A DNA stretch of 64,000 nt from Cyanobium gracile PCC 6307 (GCF_000316515.1 NC_019675.1:1054001-1118000), one strand, 5' to 3'. Positions 40,401 to 47,994 are shown, counted from the stretch's first letter. Notes: generated by a model not told the origin, from the letters alone. Made by a program: numbers and translations.

Positions 40401-43400
40401 ATCCGGCTCCACCGCCTTCGCCGCGGCGGGCACGGTCAACGGCTCGCTCCTGGGCAACGCCAGCTTCTCGGCCGGGGGCTTGAGCGGTGGTGCCGTGACC
40501 ATGTCGACGGCCGGCAATGGGTTTGTGGACATGGGGAATAACTTCTCCTTTGGAAACACCAACAGCACGTTTTCCCTTGTTTCCTGGGTGAAGCTGCAGA
40601 GTGGTGACACCAATGGCTACATCGTGGCCGGGCGCCACCAAGCCGGAGCGATCGCTGGCTATTTCAACGGGATCAACAATACAAACAGTGGCTCCGGAGA
40701 GGTGACTGGTGGTGCCATTCACTACCAGTCCTACCCCAATCCCGTCAGCACCAATCTGGGCCTGAACGATGGCAACTGGCATCAGATTATCGGCGTCCAC
40801 GACTTCAATGCTGGGAGCCTTGCCCAGTCACGGCTTTATGTGAACGGTGAGCTTGTCGACACCGAAGGATACACTGGTTTTAATAGCTCTCTGGCTAATT
40901 TCAGCGTTGGTGGCATTCTGAATGCGGCCGGTACGCAGATGATCGGCGCCCTCACGGGCACCGTCGACGAGGTGAGCATCTGGAGCCGAGCGCTCACGGC
41001 ATCCGACGCCAGGTATCTCTATGCCAACCCGGGTGCCCTGGCTGTCACGCCCAGTTTCACGGTGGTTCTCAACAGCCAGCCCACCGCCGACGTCACCATC
41101 GGGATCTCGAGCTCCGACACCACGGAAGGCACCGTCTCCACCTCCTCGCTCGTCTTCACCCCCGCCAACTGGAACATTCCCCAGACCGTCACCGTCACCA
41201 GCGTCGATGACGCGATTGTCGACCGTGACGACAACGGCATTGCCAATGGCATCGGCGTCGCCTACTCCATCGTCACCGCCGCCGCCACCAGCAGCGATGC
41301 CAACTACAACGGTCTCAACGCCGACGATGTCGGCGTCACCAACCTCGACAACGACGCCGCCTCCCTCTCCATCGACGACGTCACCGTCACCGAGGGCGAT
41401 TCCGGCACCAAACTCGCCGTCTTCACCGTCACCCTGAGCAACGCCGTCGCCGGTGGCGTTTCCGTGAACTATGCCACCGCCAACGGCACCGCGACGGTCG
41501 GCTCCGACTACGTCAACAACTTCGGTACCATCAACTTCACCGGCACGGCCGGTGAAACGAAGACCGTCTCCGTCACCATCAACGGCGACAGCACGATCGA
41601 GGATGACGAAACCTTCGTCGTCAACCTTTCGGGCCTCACCAAGGCCGGTGTGACGATCGCCGATTCCCAGGGCGTCGGCACCATCACCAACGACGATCTC
41701 ACCCAGCTGCCCGTCATCACCCTGGAGGTCGCGCCCGCCAGCGTGCTCGAGAACGGCGCCGGCAACATCACCTACACCTTCACCCGCACCGGCGCCACCA
41801 CCAATCCGCTCACCGTCAACTACACCATCGGCGGCACCGCCACCAACGGCGCCGACTACGGCACCATCCCCGCGTCCGTCACCTTCGCCGCCGGTTCGGC
41901 CACCGCGACGGTCACCGTCGATCCCACCGCTGATTCGATCCTCGAGCCCAACGAAACCGTCTCCCTCACCCTCACCTCCAACGCCGCCTACAGCATCGGC
42001 ACCGCCGGCGCCGTCACCGGCACCATCACCAACGACGACGACGCTTCCTTCTCCATCAGCGATGTAACGGTCGTGGAGGGGAACACCGGCACCAGGCTCG
42101 CCGTCTTCACCGTCACCCTCAGCAACGCCGTCGCCGGTGGGGCATCAGTGGCCTACGCCACCGCCGCTAACACCGCGACGGCCGGCTCTGACTACATCGC
42201 CACTGCCGGAACACTCAACTTCACCGGCACCGCCGGCGAGCAGCTCACCGTCTCCGTCACCATCAACGGCGACACCACGGTTGAGCCGAACGAATCCTTC
42301 TTCCTCAACCTCTCGGCCCCCACCAACGGCGTCACCCTGGCCGACGGCCAGGGCCGCGGCACGATTATCAATGACGACGTGCCGCCCCAGCCCGCCGGCA
42401 CCCCCGTCCTGTTCTTCTCCGCCGTCACTGCTGCCAATGGCCGGGAGCTCTGGCTGACGGACGGCACCCAGGCGGGCACCCGGCAGGTGATCGATGCCTT
42501 CCCCGGAGCAACGGGGGCGTTCCCCTCCACTGTTCAGCTCGTGAACGGCACGCTCCTGTTTGCCTCCGACGACGCGGCGGGTGACACCGAGCTCTGGTTC
42601 ACCGACGGCACGACGGCCGGCACAGCCCAGCTGGTGGAGATCAATCCGGTCACCAGCGCCTCCAGCGCCATCGCCCCGACGTTCATCACCCCGTTCGATG
42701 GCGGTGCCCTCTTCTTCACCGACGACGGCATCAGCGGCAACGAGCTCTGGTTCACGGACGGCACCGCCTCCGGAACGCGGCTGCTCGCCGACATCCAGCC
42801 CGGCCCCACCGGCTCCCGCTCTGCCACCAACCCCGCGCGCCAGCTCACCGTCTCGGGAGGCAAGGTGTTCTTCACGGCGAACACCTCGGCCGCGGGCAAC
42901 GAGCTCTGGGTGATCGAGAGCGTCGCCGCCGGCCCGCGGCTGGTCCGCGACATCCTCCCCGGCAGCGGCAGCAGCGGCATCTCCGTCCTGACGGCGTTCA
43001 ACGAGGGCGTCTTCCTCTACGCCAACGATGGCCTCAACGGTGTGGAAGCCTGGTTCAGCGACGGCACCGCCGCTGGGACCGCATCGCTCGGCAACCTCAG
43101 CCCGCTCGCGGCTGCCCGGGCAACCAACCCCACCGTGGTCGGTGACAAAGTCTTCTTCGCCATCGAGGTCAGCAACACCCCAGGTGTGCTGGGGGGAGAG
43201 CTCTGGGTCTCGAACGGCACGGTGGCCAACACCACGCGCCTGCTGGCCAATGTCCAATGGCCGATCAACACGGTGGGCGCCATCAACGGCAAGGCCGTCT
43301 TCATCGCCAACGATGGCGTCTCGGGCTCGGAACTCTGGATCAGCGACGGCACCCCCTCCGGGACCCGCCTGCTCAAGGACATCCAGCCCGGCGGCATCAA

Positions 43401-46400
43401 CAGCAACGGCGCCCTGGCCGCCGGCCCGGGGATCGTGTTCAACGGCGAGCTCTACTTCCGCGGCACGACGACGGCGGAGGGGGCCGAGCTGTGGAAGACC
43501 GATGGCACCGAGGCCGGCACCGTGCTCGTCGCCGACATCAACCCCGGCACCGGCAGCAGCAACGTCAGTCTCCTCTTCAGCACGATCCTCAACGGGCGGC
43601 TCTACTTTCAGGCCTCGACCCCTGGCGAAGGACTCGAGCTCTGGTCGACGGACGGCACCGCCGCCGGCACCACCCGGGTGGCGGACATCAATCCAGGAAC
43701 GGCCGGCTCGACGCCGACCAACTTCTCGGTGCAGGTGCTGGCGCCCCCCGTGGTCTCCATCAGCCTGACGCCCGCCACGGTGGAGGAAGGGGAAGCCTTC
43801 ACGCTCACCGCAACGCGGGGCGGGGCCGTGCTCAGCCAGCCCACCACCGTCACCTACACGATCACCGGCGCGGCGGCAACGGCCGGTGACATCGTCACAC
43901 CCCTGACGGGCACGATCACCATCCTCGCCAACCAGACGACGGCGACGCTCACCATCGCCACCGTCGACGATGCGGTCTTGGAGGCCAACGAAGCCTTCAC
44001 CGTCACCATCACCAACCCCGTCAACGGCTCGATCGGCACGGCAACTGCCACGGCCACGATCATCGATGACGACACCGCTCCCCTGCCCCTGATCACCCTG
44101 GCCGTCTCCCCTGCCAGCGTGCTCGAGAACGGCGCCGCCAATCTCGTCTACACCTTCACCCGCACCGGCGCCACCACCAACCCCCTCACCGTCAACTACG
44201 CCATCAACGGCACCGCCACGGGAGGGACCGATTACGGCGCCATCCTCTCCTCCGTCACCTTCGCCGCAGGCTCCGACACCGCGACGGTCACCGTCGATCC
44301 CACCGGAGACACGGTCCTCGAGCCCAACGAAACCGTCTCCCTCACCCTCACCGCCGATCCCGCCTACCTCATCGGCACTCCCGGCGCCGTCACCGGCACC
44401 ATCACCAACGACGACGACGCCTCCTTCTCCATCGGCGATGTCTCCATCGTGGAGGGCAACAGCGGCACCTCCACCGCCATCTTCACGGTCACCCTCAGCA
44501 ACGCCGTCGCCGGTGGCGCTTCGGTGAACTTCGCCACCGCCGACGGCACCGCCTCCGCCGGCTCCGACTACGTCGCCACCTCCGGCACCCTCAACTTCGC
44601 CGGCACCGCCGGTGAAACCCAGACCGTCGCCGTCACCATCAGCGGCGACACCGTCTTTGAGCCCAACGAAACCTTCTTCCTCAACCTCACCGCTCCCACC
44701 AACGGCGTCACCCTCCTCGACGGCCAGGGCCTCGGCACCATCACCAACGACGACGCCGCTCCCCTCCCCGTCATCACCCTGGCCGTCTCCCCCGCCAGCG
44801 TGCTCGAGAACGGCGCCGCCAACCTCGACTACACCTTCACCCGCACCGGCGCCACCACCAACCCCCTCACCGTCAACTACGCCATCAACGGCACCGCCAC
44901 GGGAGGGACCGATTACGGCGCCATCCTCTCCTCCGTCACCTTCGCCGCAGGCTCCGACACCGCGACGGTCACCGTCGATCCCACCGGAGACACGGTCCTC
45001 GAGCCCAACGAAACCGTCTCCCTCACCCTCACCGCCGATCCCGCCTACCTCATCGGCACTCCCGGCGCCGTCACCGGCACCATCACCAACGACGACGACG
45101 CCTCCTTCTCCATCGGCGATGTCTCCATCGTGGAGGGCAACAGCGGCACCTCCACCGCCATCTTCACGGTCACCCTCAGCAACGCTGTCGCCGGTGGCGC
45201 TTCGGTGAACTTCGCCACTGCCGACGGCACCGCCTCCGCCGGCTCCGACTACGTCGGTACTTCCGGCACCCTCGCCTTCGCCGGCACCGCCGGTGAAACC
45301 CAGACCGTCGCCGTCACCATCAGCGGCGACACCGTCTTTGAGCCCAACGAAACCTTCTTCCTCAACCTCACCGCTCCCACCAACGGCGTCACCCTCCTCG
45401 ACGGCCAGGGCCTCGGCACCATCACCAACGACGACGCCGCTCCCCTCCCCGTCATCACCCTGGCCGTCTCCCCCGCCAGCGTGCTCGAGAACGGCGCCGC
45501 CAACCTCGACTACACCTTCACCCGCATCGGCGCCACCACCGATCCCCTCACCGTCAACTACACCATCGGCGGCACCGCCACGGGAGGGACCGATTACGGC
45601 GCCATCCTCTCCTCCGTCACCTTCGCCGCAGGCTCCGACACCGCGACGGTCACCGTCGATCCCACCGGAGACACGGTCCTCGAGCCCAACGAAACCGTCT
45701 CCCTCACCCTCACCGCCGATCCCGCCTACCTCATCGGCACCACCGGCGCCGTCACCGGCACCATCACCAACGACGACGCCGCCTCCTTCTCCATCGGCGA
45801 TGTCTCCATCGTGGAGGGCAACAGCGGCACCTCCACCGCCATCTTCACGGTCACCCTCAGCAACGCTGTCGCCGGTGGCGCTTCGGTGAACTTCGCCACC
45901 GCCGACGGCACCGCCACCGCCGGCTCCGACTACGTCGGCACTTCCGGCACCCTCGCCTTCGCCGGCACCGCCGGTGAAACCCAGACCGTCGCCGTCACCA
46001 TCAGCGGCGACACCGTCTTTGAGCCCAACGAAACCTTCTTCCTCAACCTCACCGCTCCCACCAACGGCGTCACCCTCCTCGACGGCCAAGGCCTCGGCAC
46101 CATCACCAACGACGACGGCAGCTCCATCACCGGCACGCGAAACCGAGACACCCTGATCGGTACCGCTGGCGACGATCTGATCACCGGACTTCAGGGCGCC
46201 GACACGATCCGTGGCAATGGCGGCGCCGACCGGTTCGTCTACACAAGCATCGTCGATGCCGGTGACACGATCATCGACTTCAACCGGGCCGAGGGTGACA
46301 AGGTTGACCTGACAGGGGCTCTGGCAAGCGTGGGATACACAGGCACCACACCGATCACGGATGGCTACCTGAAATTCGTCACCATCGGCAGCGACACGAT

Positions 46401-46527
46401 GCTTCAGATCGATCCCGATGGATCGGGCCTGGCCGCCGCCCGAAACTTCATCCTGTTCACGAACGTCTCGCTGGCCACCCTCAGCAACCCTGACAACTTC
46501 AGTCCATTGGCTCCGACCGTGATCTGA
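34441..46527 (+). CDS. Giant secreted repeat protein: beta-helix, Calx-beta, LamG-like, ELWxTDGT and RTX modules (4,028 aa)
   Basis: Predicted surface or secreted adhesin-like protein. Order: an N-terminal cap (TRTWDGGAATDLWNLADNWD); six beta-helix-type repeats to about residue 1440, each holding GDHRG..GTTILQGP..TISxxG.RLDGGRTL; an autotransporter-like end region (~1460-1605); three Calx-beta domains (~1607-1950); a LamG/concanavalin-like module (~1978-2199); more Calx-beta (~2205-2645); nine ELWxTDGTxAGT blades (~2654-3100); a further Calx-beta; then three 227-residue pairs of Calx-beta (3213-3893); finally degenerate RTX nonapeptides (LIGTAGDDLITGLQGADTIR) and an acidic C-terminus. No N-terminal signal peptide; the RTX tail suggests type I secretion, with Ca2+ binding by Calx-beta and RTX. 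No secretion genes lie nearby. Base composition is less GC-rich than the flanks. Target unknown. Confidence 0.93.
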   Translation: MATRTWDGGAATDLWNLADNWDTNVIPSNGDDIVIAPGFGTTIFNGSSPLASLAVTSLDSGSNLTVSGGLLSVSGTASFAAALSITGGTLELNGSSSINTFAQSSGSLSGTGTVTITGPSTITFGDHRGSGTTILQGPTTISGSGLRLDGGRTLQNENTLTWSGGQILFNNTFTGGSGGPGSGTINNIAGATFTASGDSASSIAASSFGVSDDGTDALFTNAGTFRKSSSSATNITTVGVLFNNSGTVDVQTGSLNLSGGGIHTGNFTGLAGIINFSGGTHQLNAGSSITTQNVNFGGSGTTTINGTYNVSGSTGMSGGNASINGTLTSLGSALNIFGGILNLNASNATVATLTQISGGLAGTGNLTVTGAATITFGDHRGSGTTILQGPSTISGSGFRLDGGRTLRNENILTWSGGAIVFNNTFTGGSGGPGSGTINNIAGATFIASGNSAASIFASNFSAGDNGADALFTNAGAFRKSDSADNNTTAVDVVFNNTGTVDVLTGILDLTNGGTHTGNFTGTAGTIGFGGGTHLLNASSNLTTQNVRFSGSGTTTINGTYNVAGTTSLTAGSASIGGTLTSLGAALNISAGLLNLNASNASVGTLTQSGGGLDGTGTLTVTGAATITYGDHRGTGTTILHGPTTISSSGFRLDGGRTLRNQNILTWSGGQINLNNTFTGGSGGPGSGAINNIAGATFIASGNSATSIAASSFSVSDNGSDALFTNAGTFRKSGSSDTSTTTVDVIFDNTGTVDVLTGILNLTNGGTHTGNFAVAAGAVIGFGGGTHQINAGTITSPGTVRLSGSTTVNLNTAYAIAGTTEIQSGSLNLLGGNASTGALIQSGGTVAGTGDFTVSGGSAFSSGDHRGNGTTILQGPATISSGGLRLDGGRTLRNQNTLTWSAGQILFNNNINGTSIPGSGTINNIAGATFIASGNGANSIAVSNFSAGDNGSDALFTNAGTFRKSGSSDTSTTTVDVIFDNTGTVDVLTGILNLTNGGTHTGNFAVAAGAVLGFGGGTHQINAGTITSPGTVRLSGSTTVNLNTAYAIAGTTEIQSGSLNLLGGNASTGALIQSGGTVAGTGDFTVSGGSAFSSGDHRGNGTTILQGPATISSGGLRLDGGRTLRNQNTLTWSAGQILFNNNINGTSIPGSGTINNIAGATFIASGNGATSIAASNFSAGDNGSDALFTNAGTFRKTGSNDTSTTTVDVTFNNTGTVDVDTGILDLRNGGTHSGNFDVAAGTVLGFGGGTHRLTGGTATGSGTLRLSTGVLDITNPYTVASAFSMTNGSVQGADLTLSGPASFTFGDHRGSGTTILQGPTTISGSGFRLDGGRTLRNQNTLTWSAGQILFNNNVNGTSIPTSGTINNSAGATFIASGDSAFSITASNFGAGDDGADALFTNAGTFRKSGSIATSTTTVDVAFNNTGLVEVLSGNLNFSNFNQTAGETRLTGGTLLSFNNINITGGILSGQGIIDINNSGIDTLNLDNSRITPGTGVNDYKTLTIEGNLQGSGDSSVDIEIGSLTSFDVLNIINAANFITGDRINITTAVGFTPNAGDSFRVLTYGSAPADLASRLQFTNLFISPTLSYQPIFNTNDVTLQVVQTAAPGSFSINNASVVEGNGGTRTIVFTVSLDNAVAGGASVSYATANGTATAGVDYAATSGTLNFTGIAGETQTISVTVNGDSLVELNESFLVNLSNPTNGALIADGQGVGTITNDDAATLNIFNVVQSEGNTGTTEFLFNVSLTAAVDVPISVDFATNNNTATLADNDFQAASGTLNFSGTAGETRQISINVVGDTNVESNENFFVNLSNLQAGGRNVSLGASQGVGTIVNDDVAALPTITLAVSPASVLENGATNLVYTFTRTGATTNPLTVDYTIGGSATNGTDYGLIPASVSFAAGSATATVTVDPTGDAVVEANETVSLTLAANAAYSIGTAGAVIGTISNDDTAGITVTTGPEGFRPKRLTTTEGTTDPTVIAAWRFDETSGSTAFAAAGTVNGSLLGNASFSAGGLSGGAVTMSTAGNGFVDMGNNFSFGNTNSTFSLVSWVKLQSGDTNGYIVAGRHQAGAIAGYFNGINNTNSGSGEVTGGAIHYQSYPNPVSTNLGLNDGNWHQIIGVHDFNAGSLAQSRLYVNGELVDTEGYTGFNSSLANFSVGGILNAAGTQMIGALTGTVDEVSIWSRALTASDARYLYANPGALAVTPSFTVVLNSQPTADVTIGISSSDTTEGTVSTSSLVFTPANWNIPQTVTVTSVDDAIVDRDDNGIANGIGVAYSIVTAAATSSDANYNGLNADDVGVTNLDNDAASLSIDDVTVTEGDSGTKLAVFTVTLSNAVAGGVSVNYATANGTATVGSDYVNNFGTINFTGTAGETKTVSVTINGDSTIEDDETFVVNLSGLTKAGVTIADSQGVGTITNDDLTQLPVITLEVAPASVLENGAGNITYTFTRTGATTNPLTVNYTIGGTATNGADYGTIPASVTFAAGSATATVTVDPTADSILEPNETVSLTLTSNAAYSIGTAGAVTGTITNDDDASFSISDVTVVEGNTGTRLAVFTVTLSNAVAGGASVAYATAANTATAGSDYIATAGTLNFTGTAGEQLTVSVTINGDTTVEPNESFFLNLSAPTNGVTLADGQGRGTIINDDVPPQPAGTPVLFFSAVTAANGRELWLTDGTQAGTRQVIDAFPGATGAFPSTVQLVNGTLLFASDDAAGDTELWFTDGTTAGTAQLVEINPVTSASSAIAPTFITPFDGGALFFTDDGISGNELWFTDGTASGTRLLADIQPGPTGSRSATNPARQLTVSGGKVFFTANTSAAGNELWVIESVAAGPRLVRDILPGSGSSGISVLTAFNEGVFLYANDGLNGVEAWFSDGTAAGTASLGNLSPLAAARATNPTVVGDKVFFAIEVSNTPGVLGGELWVSNGTVANTTRLLANVQWPINTVGAINGKAVFIANDGVSGSELWISDGTPSGTRLLKDIQPGGINSNGALAAGPGIVFNGELYFRGTTTAEGAELWKTDGTEAGTVLVADINPGTGSSNVSLLFSTILNGRLYFQASTPGEGLELWSTDGTAAGTTRVADINPGTAGSTPTNFSVQVLAPPVVSISLTPATVEEGEAFTLTATRGGAVLSQPTTVTYTITGAAATAGDIVTPLTGTITILANQTTATLTIATVDDAVLEANEAFTVTITNPVNGSIGTATATATIIDDDTAPLPLITLAVSPASVLENGAANLVYTFTRTGATTNPLTVNYAINGTATGGTDYGAILSSVTFAAGSDTATVTVDPTGDTVLEPNETVSLTLTADPAYLIGTPGAVTGTITNDDDASFSIGDVSIVEGNSGTSTAIFTVTLSNAVAGGASVNFATADGTASAGSDYVATSGTLNFAGTAGETQTVAVTISGDTVFEPNETFFLNLTAPTNGVTLLDGQGLGTITNDDAAPLPVITLAVSPASVLENGAANLDYTFTRTGATTNPLTVNYAINGTATGGTDYGAILSSVTFAAGSDTATVTVDPTGDTVLEPNETVSLTLTADPAYLIGTPGAVTGTITNDDDASFSIGDVSIVEGNSGTSTAIFTVTLSNAVAGGASVNFATADGTASAGSDYVGTSGTLAFAGTAGETQTVAVTISGDTVFEPNETFFLNLTAPTNGVTLLDGQGLGTITNDDAAPLPVITLAVSPASVLENGAANLDYTFTRIGATTDPLTVNYTIGGTATGGTDYGAILSSVTFAAGSDTATVTVDPTGDTVLEPNETVSLTLTADPAYLIGTTGAVTGTITNDDAASFSIGDVSIVEGNSGTSTAIFTVTLSNAVAGGASVNFATADGTATAGSDYVGTSGTLAFAGTAGETQTVAVTISGDTVFEPNETFFLNLTAPTNGVTLLDGQGLGTITNDDGSSITGTRNRDTLIGTAGDDLITGLQGADTIRGNGGADRFVYTSIVDAGDTIIDFNRAEGDKVDLTGALASVGYTGTTPITDGYLKFVTIGSDTMLQIDPDGSGLAAARNFILFTNVSLATLSNPDNFSPLAPTVI
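34800..38760 (+). repeat. Six tandem beta-helix-type repeats in the giant gene
   Basis: The conserved GAC/GAT codon of GDHRG occurs at 34816, 35572, 36328, 37027, 37723 and 38356, giving periods of 756, 756, 699, 696 and 633 bp (252, 252, 233, 232 and 211 residues). All stay in frame. Each unit also has SIxASxF, DALFTNAGTFRKS and TGNFxxxAGxxxGFGGGTH. The smaller units lack a middle block present in the first three. Confidence 0.85.
36592..37983 (+). repeat. Two near-identical 696-bp tandem units inside the beta-helix region
   Basis: 36592-37287 and 37288-37983 agree base for base over long stretches, including synonymous sites, with only scattered substitutions seen by eye (e.g. around 36777 and 37258). 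A third, more diverged unit follows at 37984. Identity at silent positions implies recent duplication or ongoing gene conversion. Confidence 0.85.
40372..41037 (+). other. LamG/concanavalin-like module within the giant protein
   Basis: Residues about 1978-2199: AAWRFDETSGSTAFAAAGTV opens the jelly roll, then VSWVKLQSGDTNGYIVAGRH, WHQIIGVHDFNAGSLAQSRL, YVNGELVDTEGYTGFNSS and a closing GTVDEVSIWSRALTASDARY. This order is the usual LamG-type signature. It interrupts the Calx-beta series and its DNA is less GC-rich and less repetitive than either side. Probable carbohydrate or protein ligand binding; ligand not predictable. Confidence 0.75.
42400..43738 (+). repeat. Nine ELWxTDGTxAGT repeats (beta-propeller-like) in the giant protein
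   Basis: Nine blades of about 45-55 residues, each with a variant of ELWxTDGTxAGTxxxxDIxPG: GRELWLTDGTQAGT, DTELWFTDGTTAGT, GNELWFTDGTASGT, GNELWVIESVAAGP, GVEAWFSDGTAAGT, GELWVSNGTVANT, GSELWISDGTPSGT, GAELWKTDGTEAGT and GLELWSTDGTAAGT. This ELWxTDGT family is widespread in secreted bacterial proteins of unknown role. The fourth, fifth and sixth copies have degenerated cores. Confidence 0.85.
44077..46119 (+). repeat. Three near-identical 681-bp tandem units (Calx-beta pairs)
   Basis: Units 44077-44757, 44758-45438 and 45439-46119 have the same 681-bp length (227 residues, two Calx-beta domains each) and are almost identical in DNA; the few visible differences are single bases such as CTCGTC versus CTCGAC near 44148/44829 and VAT versus VGT in the protein. 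Each begins near AVSPASVLENGAANL and ends GQGLGTITNDD. Silent sites are conserved too, so homogenisation is recent. Confidence 0.92.
46123..46230 (+). other. RTX-type nonapeptide tail of the giant protein
   Basis: Residues about 3895-3930 contain three degenerate GGxGxDxxx units (IGTAGDDLI, GLQGADTIR, GNGGADRFV). They precede an ~100-residue C-terminal region (YTSIVDAGDTIIDFNRAEGD onward) of the sort found after RTX arrays in type I secreted proteins. Ca2+-induced folding outside the cell would be expected. Confidence 0.75.
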
Positions 46528-46610
46528 AGAACAGATGAGCCAGACTTGAGCTAAGGTGAGAGTCGACTTCTCTGCTGGCTCCCTTCCGCAACCAGCACGC
46601 CGTTTCTCCG

Positions 46611-47168
46611 ATGACCAGCCTCCTTCCCAAACTTGCCTTCGTCACGACAGGTCTGGCTCTGGGTATGGCAGTTGTCCAGCCTGCCCCCATCAAGGCGGCG
46701 GTCGTGGACTACACCTTCGACATCCTGATCGACTCGGGCCCTCTGACGCCCAACAGCTACTCAGGCACGTTTTCCTACAACAGCCAGACCTTCGGCCTGA
46801 CAGATTTTTCCTTCCTGTTTCAAGGCACGCAGTACGACGAAGGCGATGATCCAAATGCTTCGGTCATTTTCGACAACGGTGTTTTCCTGGGCCTGGAGTA
46901 TTCGGTCGACACCCTGCCCGCCTTCTCCTTTGTACCGGGTTTCTTTGATGTCAGTGAAGCCTTTTTTGCCTACGACCTCGATGCCATCGGCAGCCAGGGT
47001 GGTGCCGGCAGCCTGGCCTTCACCAGAGTCGTGACTCCAGACACGTCCGCCGTACCAGGTCCGCTTCCCCTATTGGGTGCCGCCGCCTGCTTCGGCTACA
47101 GCCGCAGGCTCCGTCAGCGGATCCAACGCACCGCCGCTGTCCCGGCTCCCGCCAGCAAGCCCGACTGA
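46611..47168 (+). CDS. PEP-CTERM-type exported protein (185 aa)
   Basis: Secreted protein with an N-terminal signal (LAFVTTGLALGMAVVQ, cleavage probably after IKA near residue 29) and a C-terminal sorting signal: a VPGPLPLLGAAACFGYS box followed by basic RRLRQRIQR. This is the cyanobacterial PEP-CTERM pattern, processed by an exosortase in a separate location. The mature domain begins VVDYTFDILIDSGPLTPNSY and is acidic and aromatic-rich, with few cysteines. No exosortase gene is in the window. It begins 84 bp after the giant gene on the same strand; a joint surface role is possible. Confidence 0.82.
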   Translation: MTSLLPKLAFVTTGLALGMAVVQPAPIKAAVVDYTFDILIDSGPLTPNSYSGTFSYNSQTFGLTDFSFLFQGTQYDEGDDPNASVIFDNGVFLGLEYSVDTLPAFSFVPGFFDVSEAFFAYDLDAIGSQGGAGSLAFTRVVTPDTSAVPGPLPLLGAAACFGYSRRLRQRIQRTAAVPAPASKPD

Positions 47169-47351
47169 TCGGGGTCGAATGGGGGCCATGGCGCCGGTAG
47201 GGCATTGCCCATCTGCCGTGGTGGGGATATGGCTGCCCTATTGCCCAGGTTTTGAACTGGCTGGCGAGCTGGGAGATTGTCCAGCCCCCGGTCCTGGCAC
47301 CGAGCCAAGATCCTCTCACCGCCCCCGCACGGCGACCCCAGCGACCCGCCT

Positions 47352-47435
47352 GATCCTGCGGTCCCTGGCCCTCTGCCGGTCCTTGGTGTCGCCGCCGCCT
47401 TCCGGCTCAACCGGCGCCTGAGTGCCAGGATCCGC
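47352..47435 (+). pseudogene. Orphan PEP-CTERM tail (relic of a second gene copy)
   Basis: In one frame the DNA reads AVPGPLPVLGVAAAFRLNRR followed by LSARIR, matching the sorting signal of the gene just upstream (AVPGPLPLLGAAACFGYSRR...QRI) at most hydrophobic and basic positions. There is no signal peptide, no body and no stop immediately after the tail; the frame runs into the yajQ end. It looks like the last part of a decayed tandem copy. The stretch 47169-47351 before it shows no other coding signal. Confidence 0.6.
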
Positions 47436-47442
47436 GGCCCCC

Positions 47443-47934
47443 TCAGCGGTAGTTCTCGAACTGCAGCGGCACCTCCAGGTCCTCCGCCCGCAGCAGGCTG
47501 ATCACCTGCTGCAGGTCGTCCTTGTTCTTGCCGGTGACGCGCAGGCTCTCGCCCTGGATCGCCACGGTCACCTTCTTGACCTGATCCCGCACCAGCTTGC
47601 TGAGCTTCTTGGCCAGCTCCTGGGTGAGGCCCTTGCGCAGCTTGATCACCTGCTTCACCCGGTTGCCACCCACCGGCTCGGGGGTCTGCAGATCGAAGAT
47701 CTTCAGCGACAGGTTGCGCTTGGTGGCCTTCTGGCGCAGCACGTCCACCACCGCGTCGAGGGTCATGTCGCTGGCGGTGGTGATCGTCAGGCTGGCCTCC
47801 TCCACGTCGATCTCCGTGGCCGAATCCTTGAGGTCGTAGCGCTGGCCCACCTCGCGGCGCACCTGGTCGACGGCGTTAACCAACTCCTGGCGGTCGAAGT
47901 CGGAGACGACGTCGAAGGAATAGCTGTCGGCCAT
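47443..47934 (-). CDS. yajQ: YajQ-family nucleotide-binding protein
   Basis: Small cytoplasmic protein with two ferredoxin-like folds, 163 aa from ATG 47934. The N-terminus YSFDVVSDFDRQELVNAVDQ and the segment YDLKDSATEIDVEEASLTIT are family hallmarks; so are GLTQELAKKLSKLVRDQVKK and the C-terminal LRVTGKNKDDLQQVISLLRA. Some members bind c-di-GMP and act as co-regulators; others have unknown roles. The frame extends upstream past 47934 but the extra residues are not family-like. It is transcribed divergently from the MAPEG gene. Confidence 0.95.
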   Translation of the reverse strand: MADSYSFDVVSDFDRQELVNAVDQVRREVGQRYDLKDSATEIDVEEASLTITTASDMTLDAVVDVLRQKATKRNLSLKIFDLQTPEPVGGNRVKQVIKLRKGLTQELAKKLSKLVRDQVKKVTVAIQGESLRVTGKNKDDLQQVISLLRAEDLEVPLQFENYR

Positions 47935-47994
47935 GGCGCAGGCGAAGGCAAGGCAGCGCCAGCCTAGAAAAGAGACCCCAGCCGCCCTGTCCCG

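Noticed and set aside
42145..46089. Minus-strand open frame of 1,314 codons opposite the giant gene
   Set aside because: It is Gly/Asp/Glu/Val-only low-complexity sequence that mirrors the tandem repeats and codon bias of the real gene; no start signal or recognisable fold.
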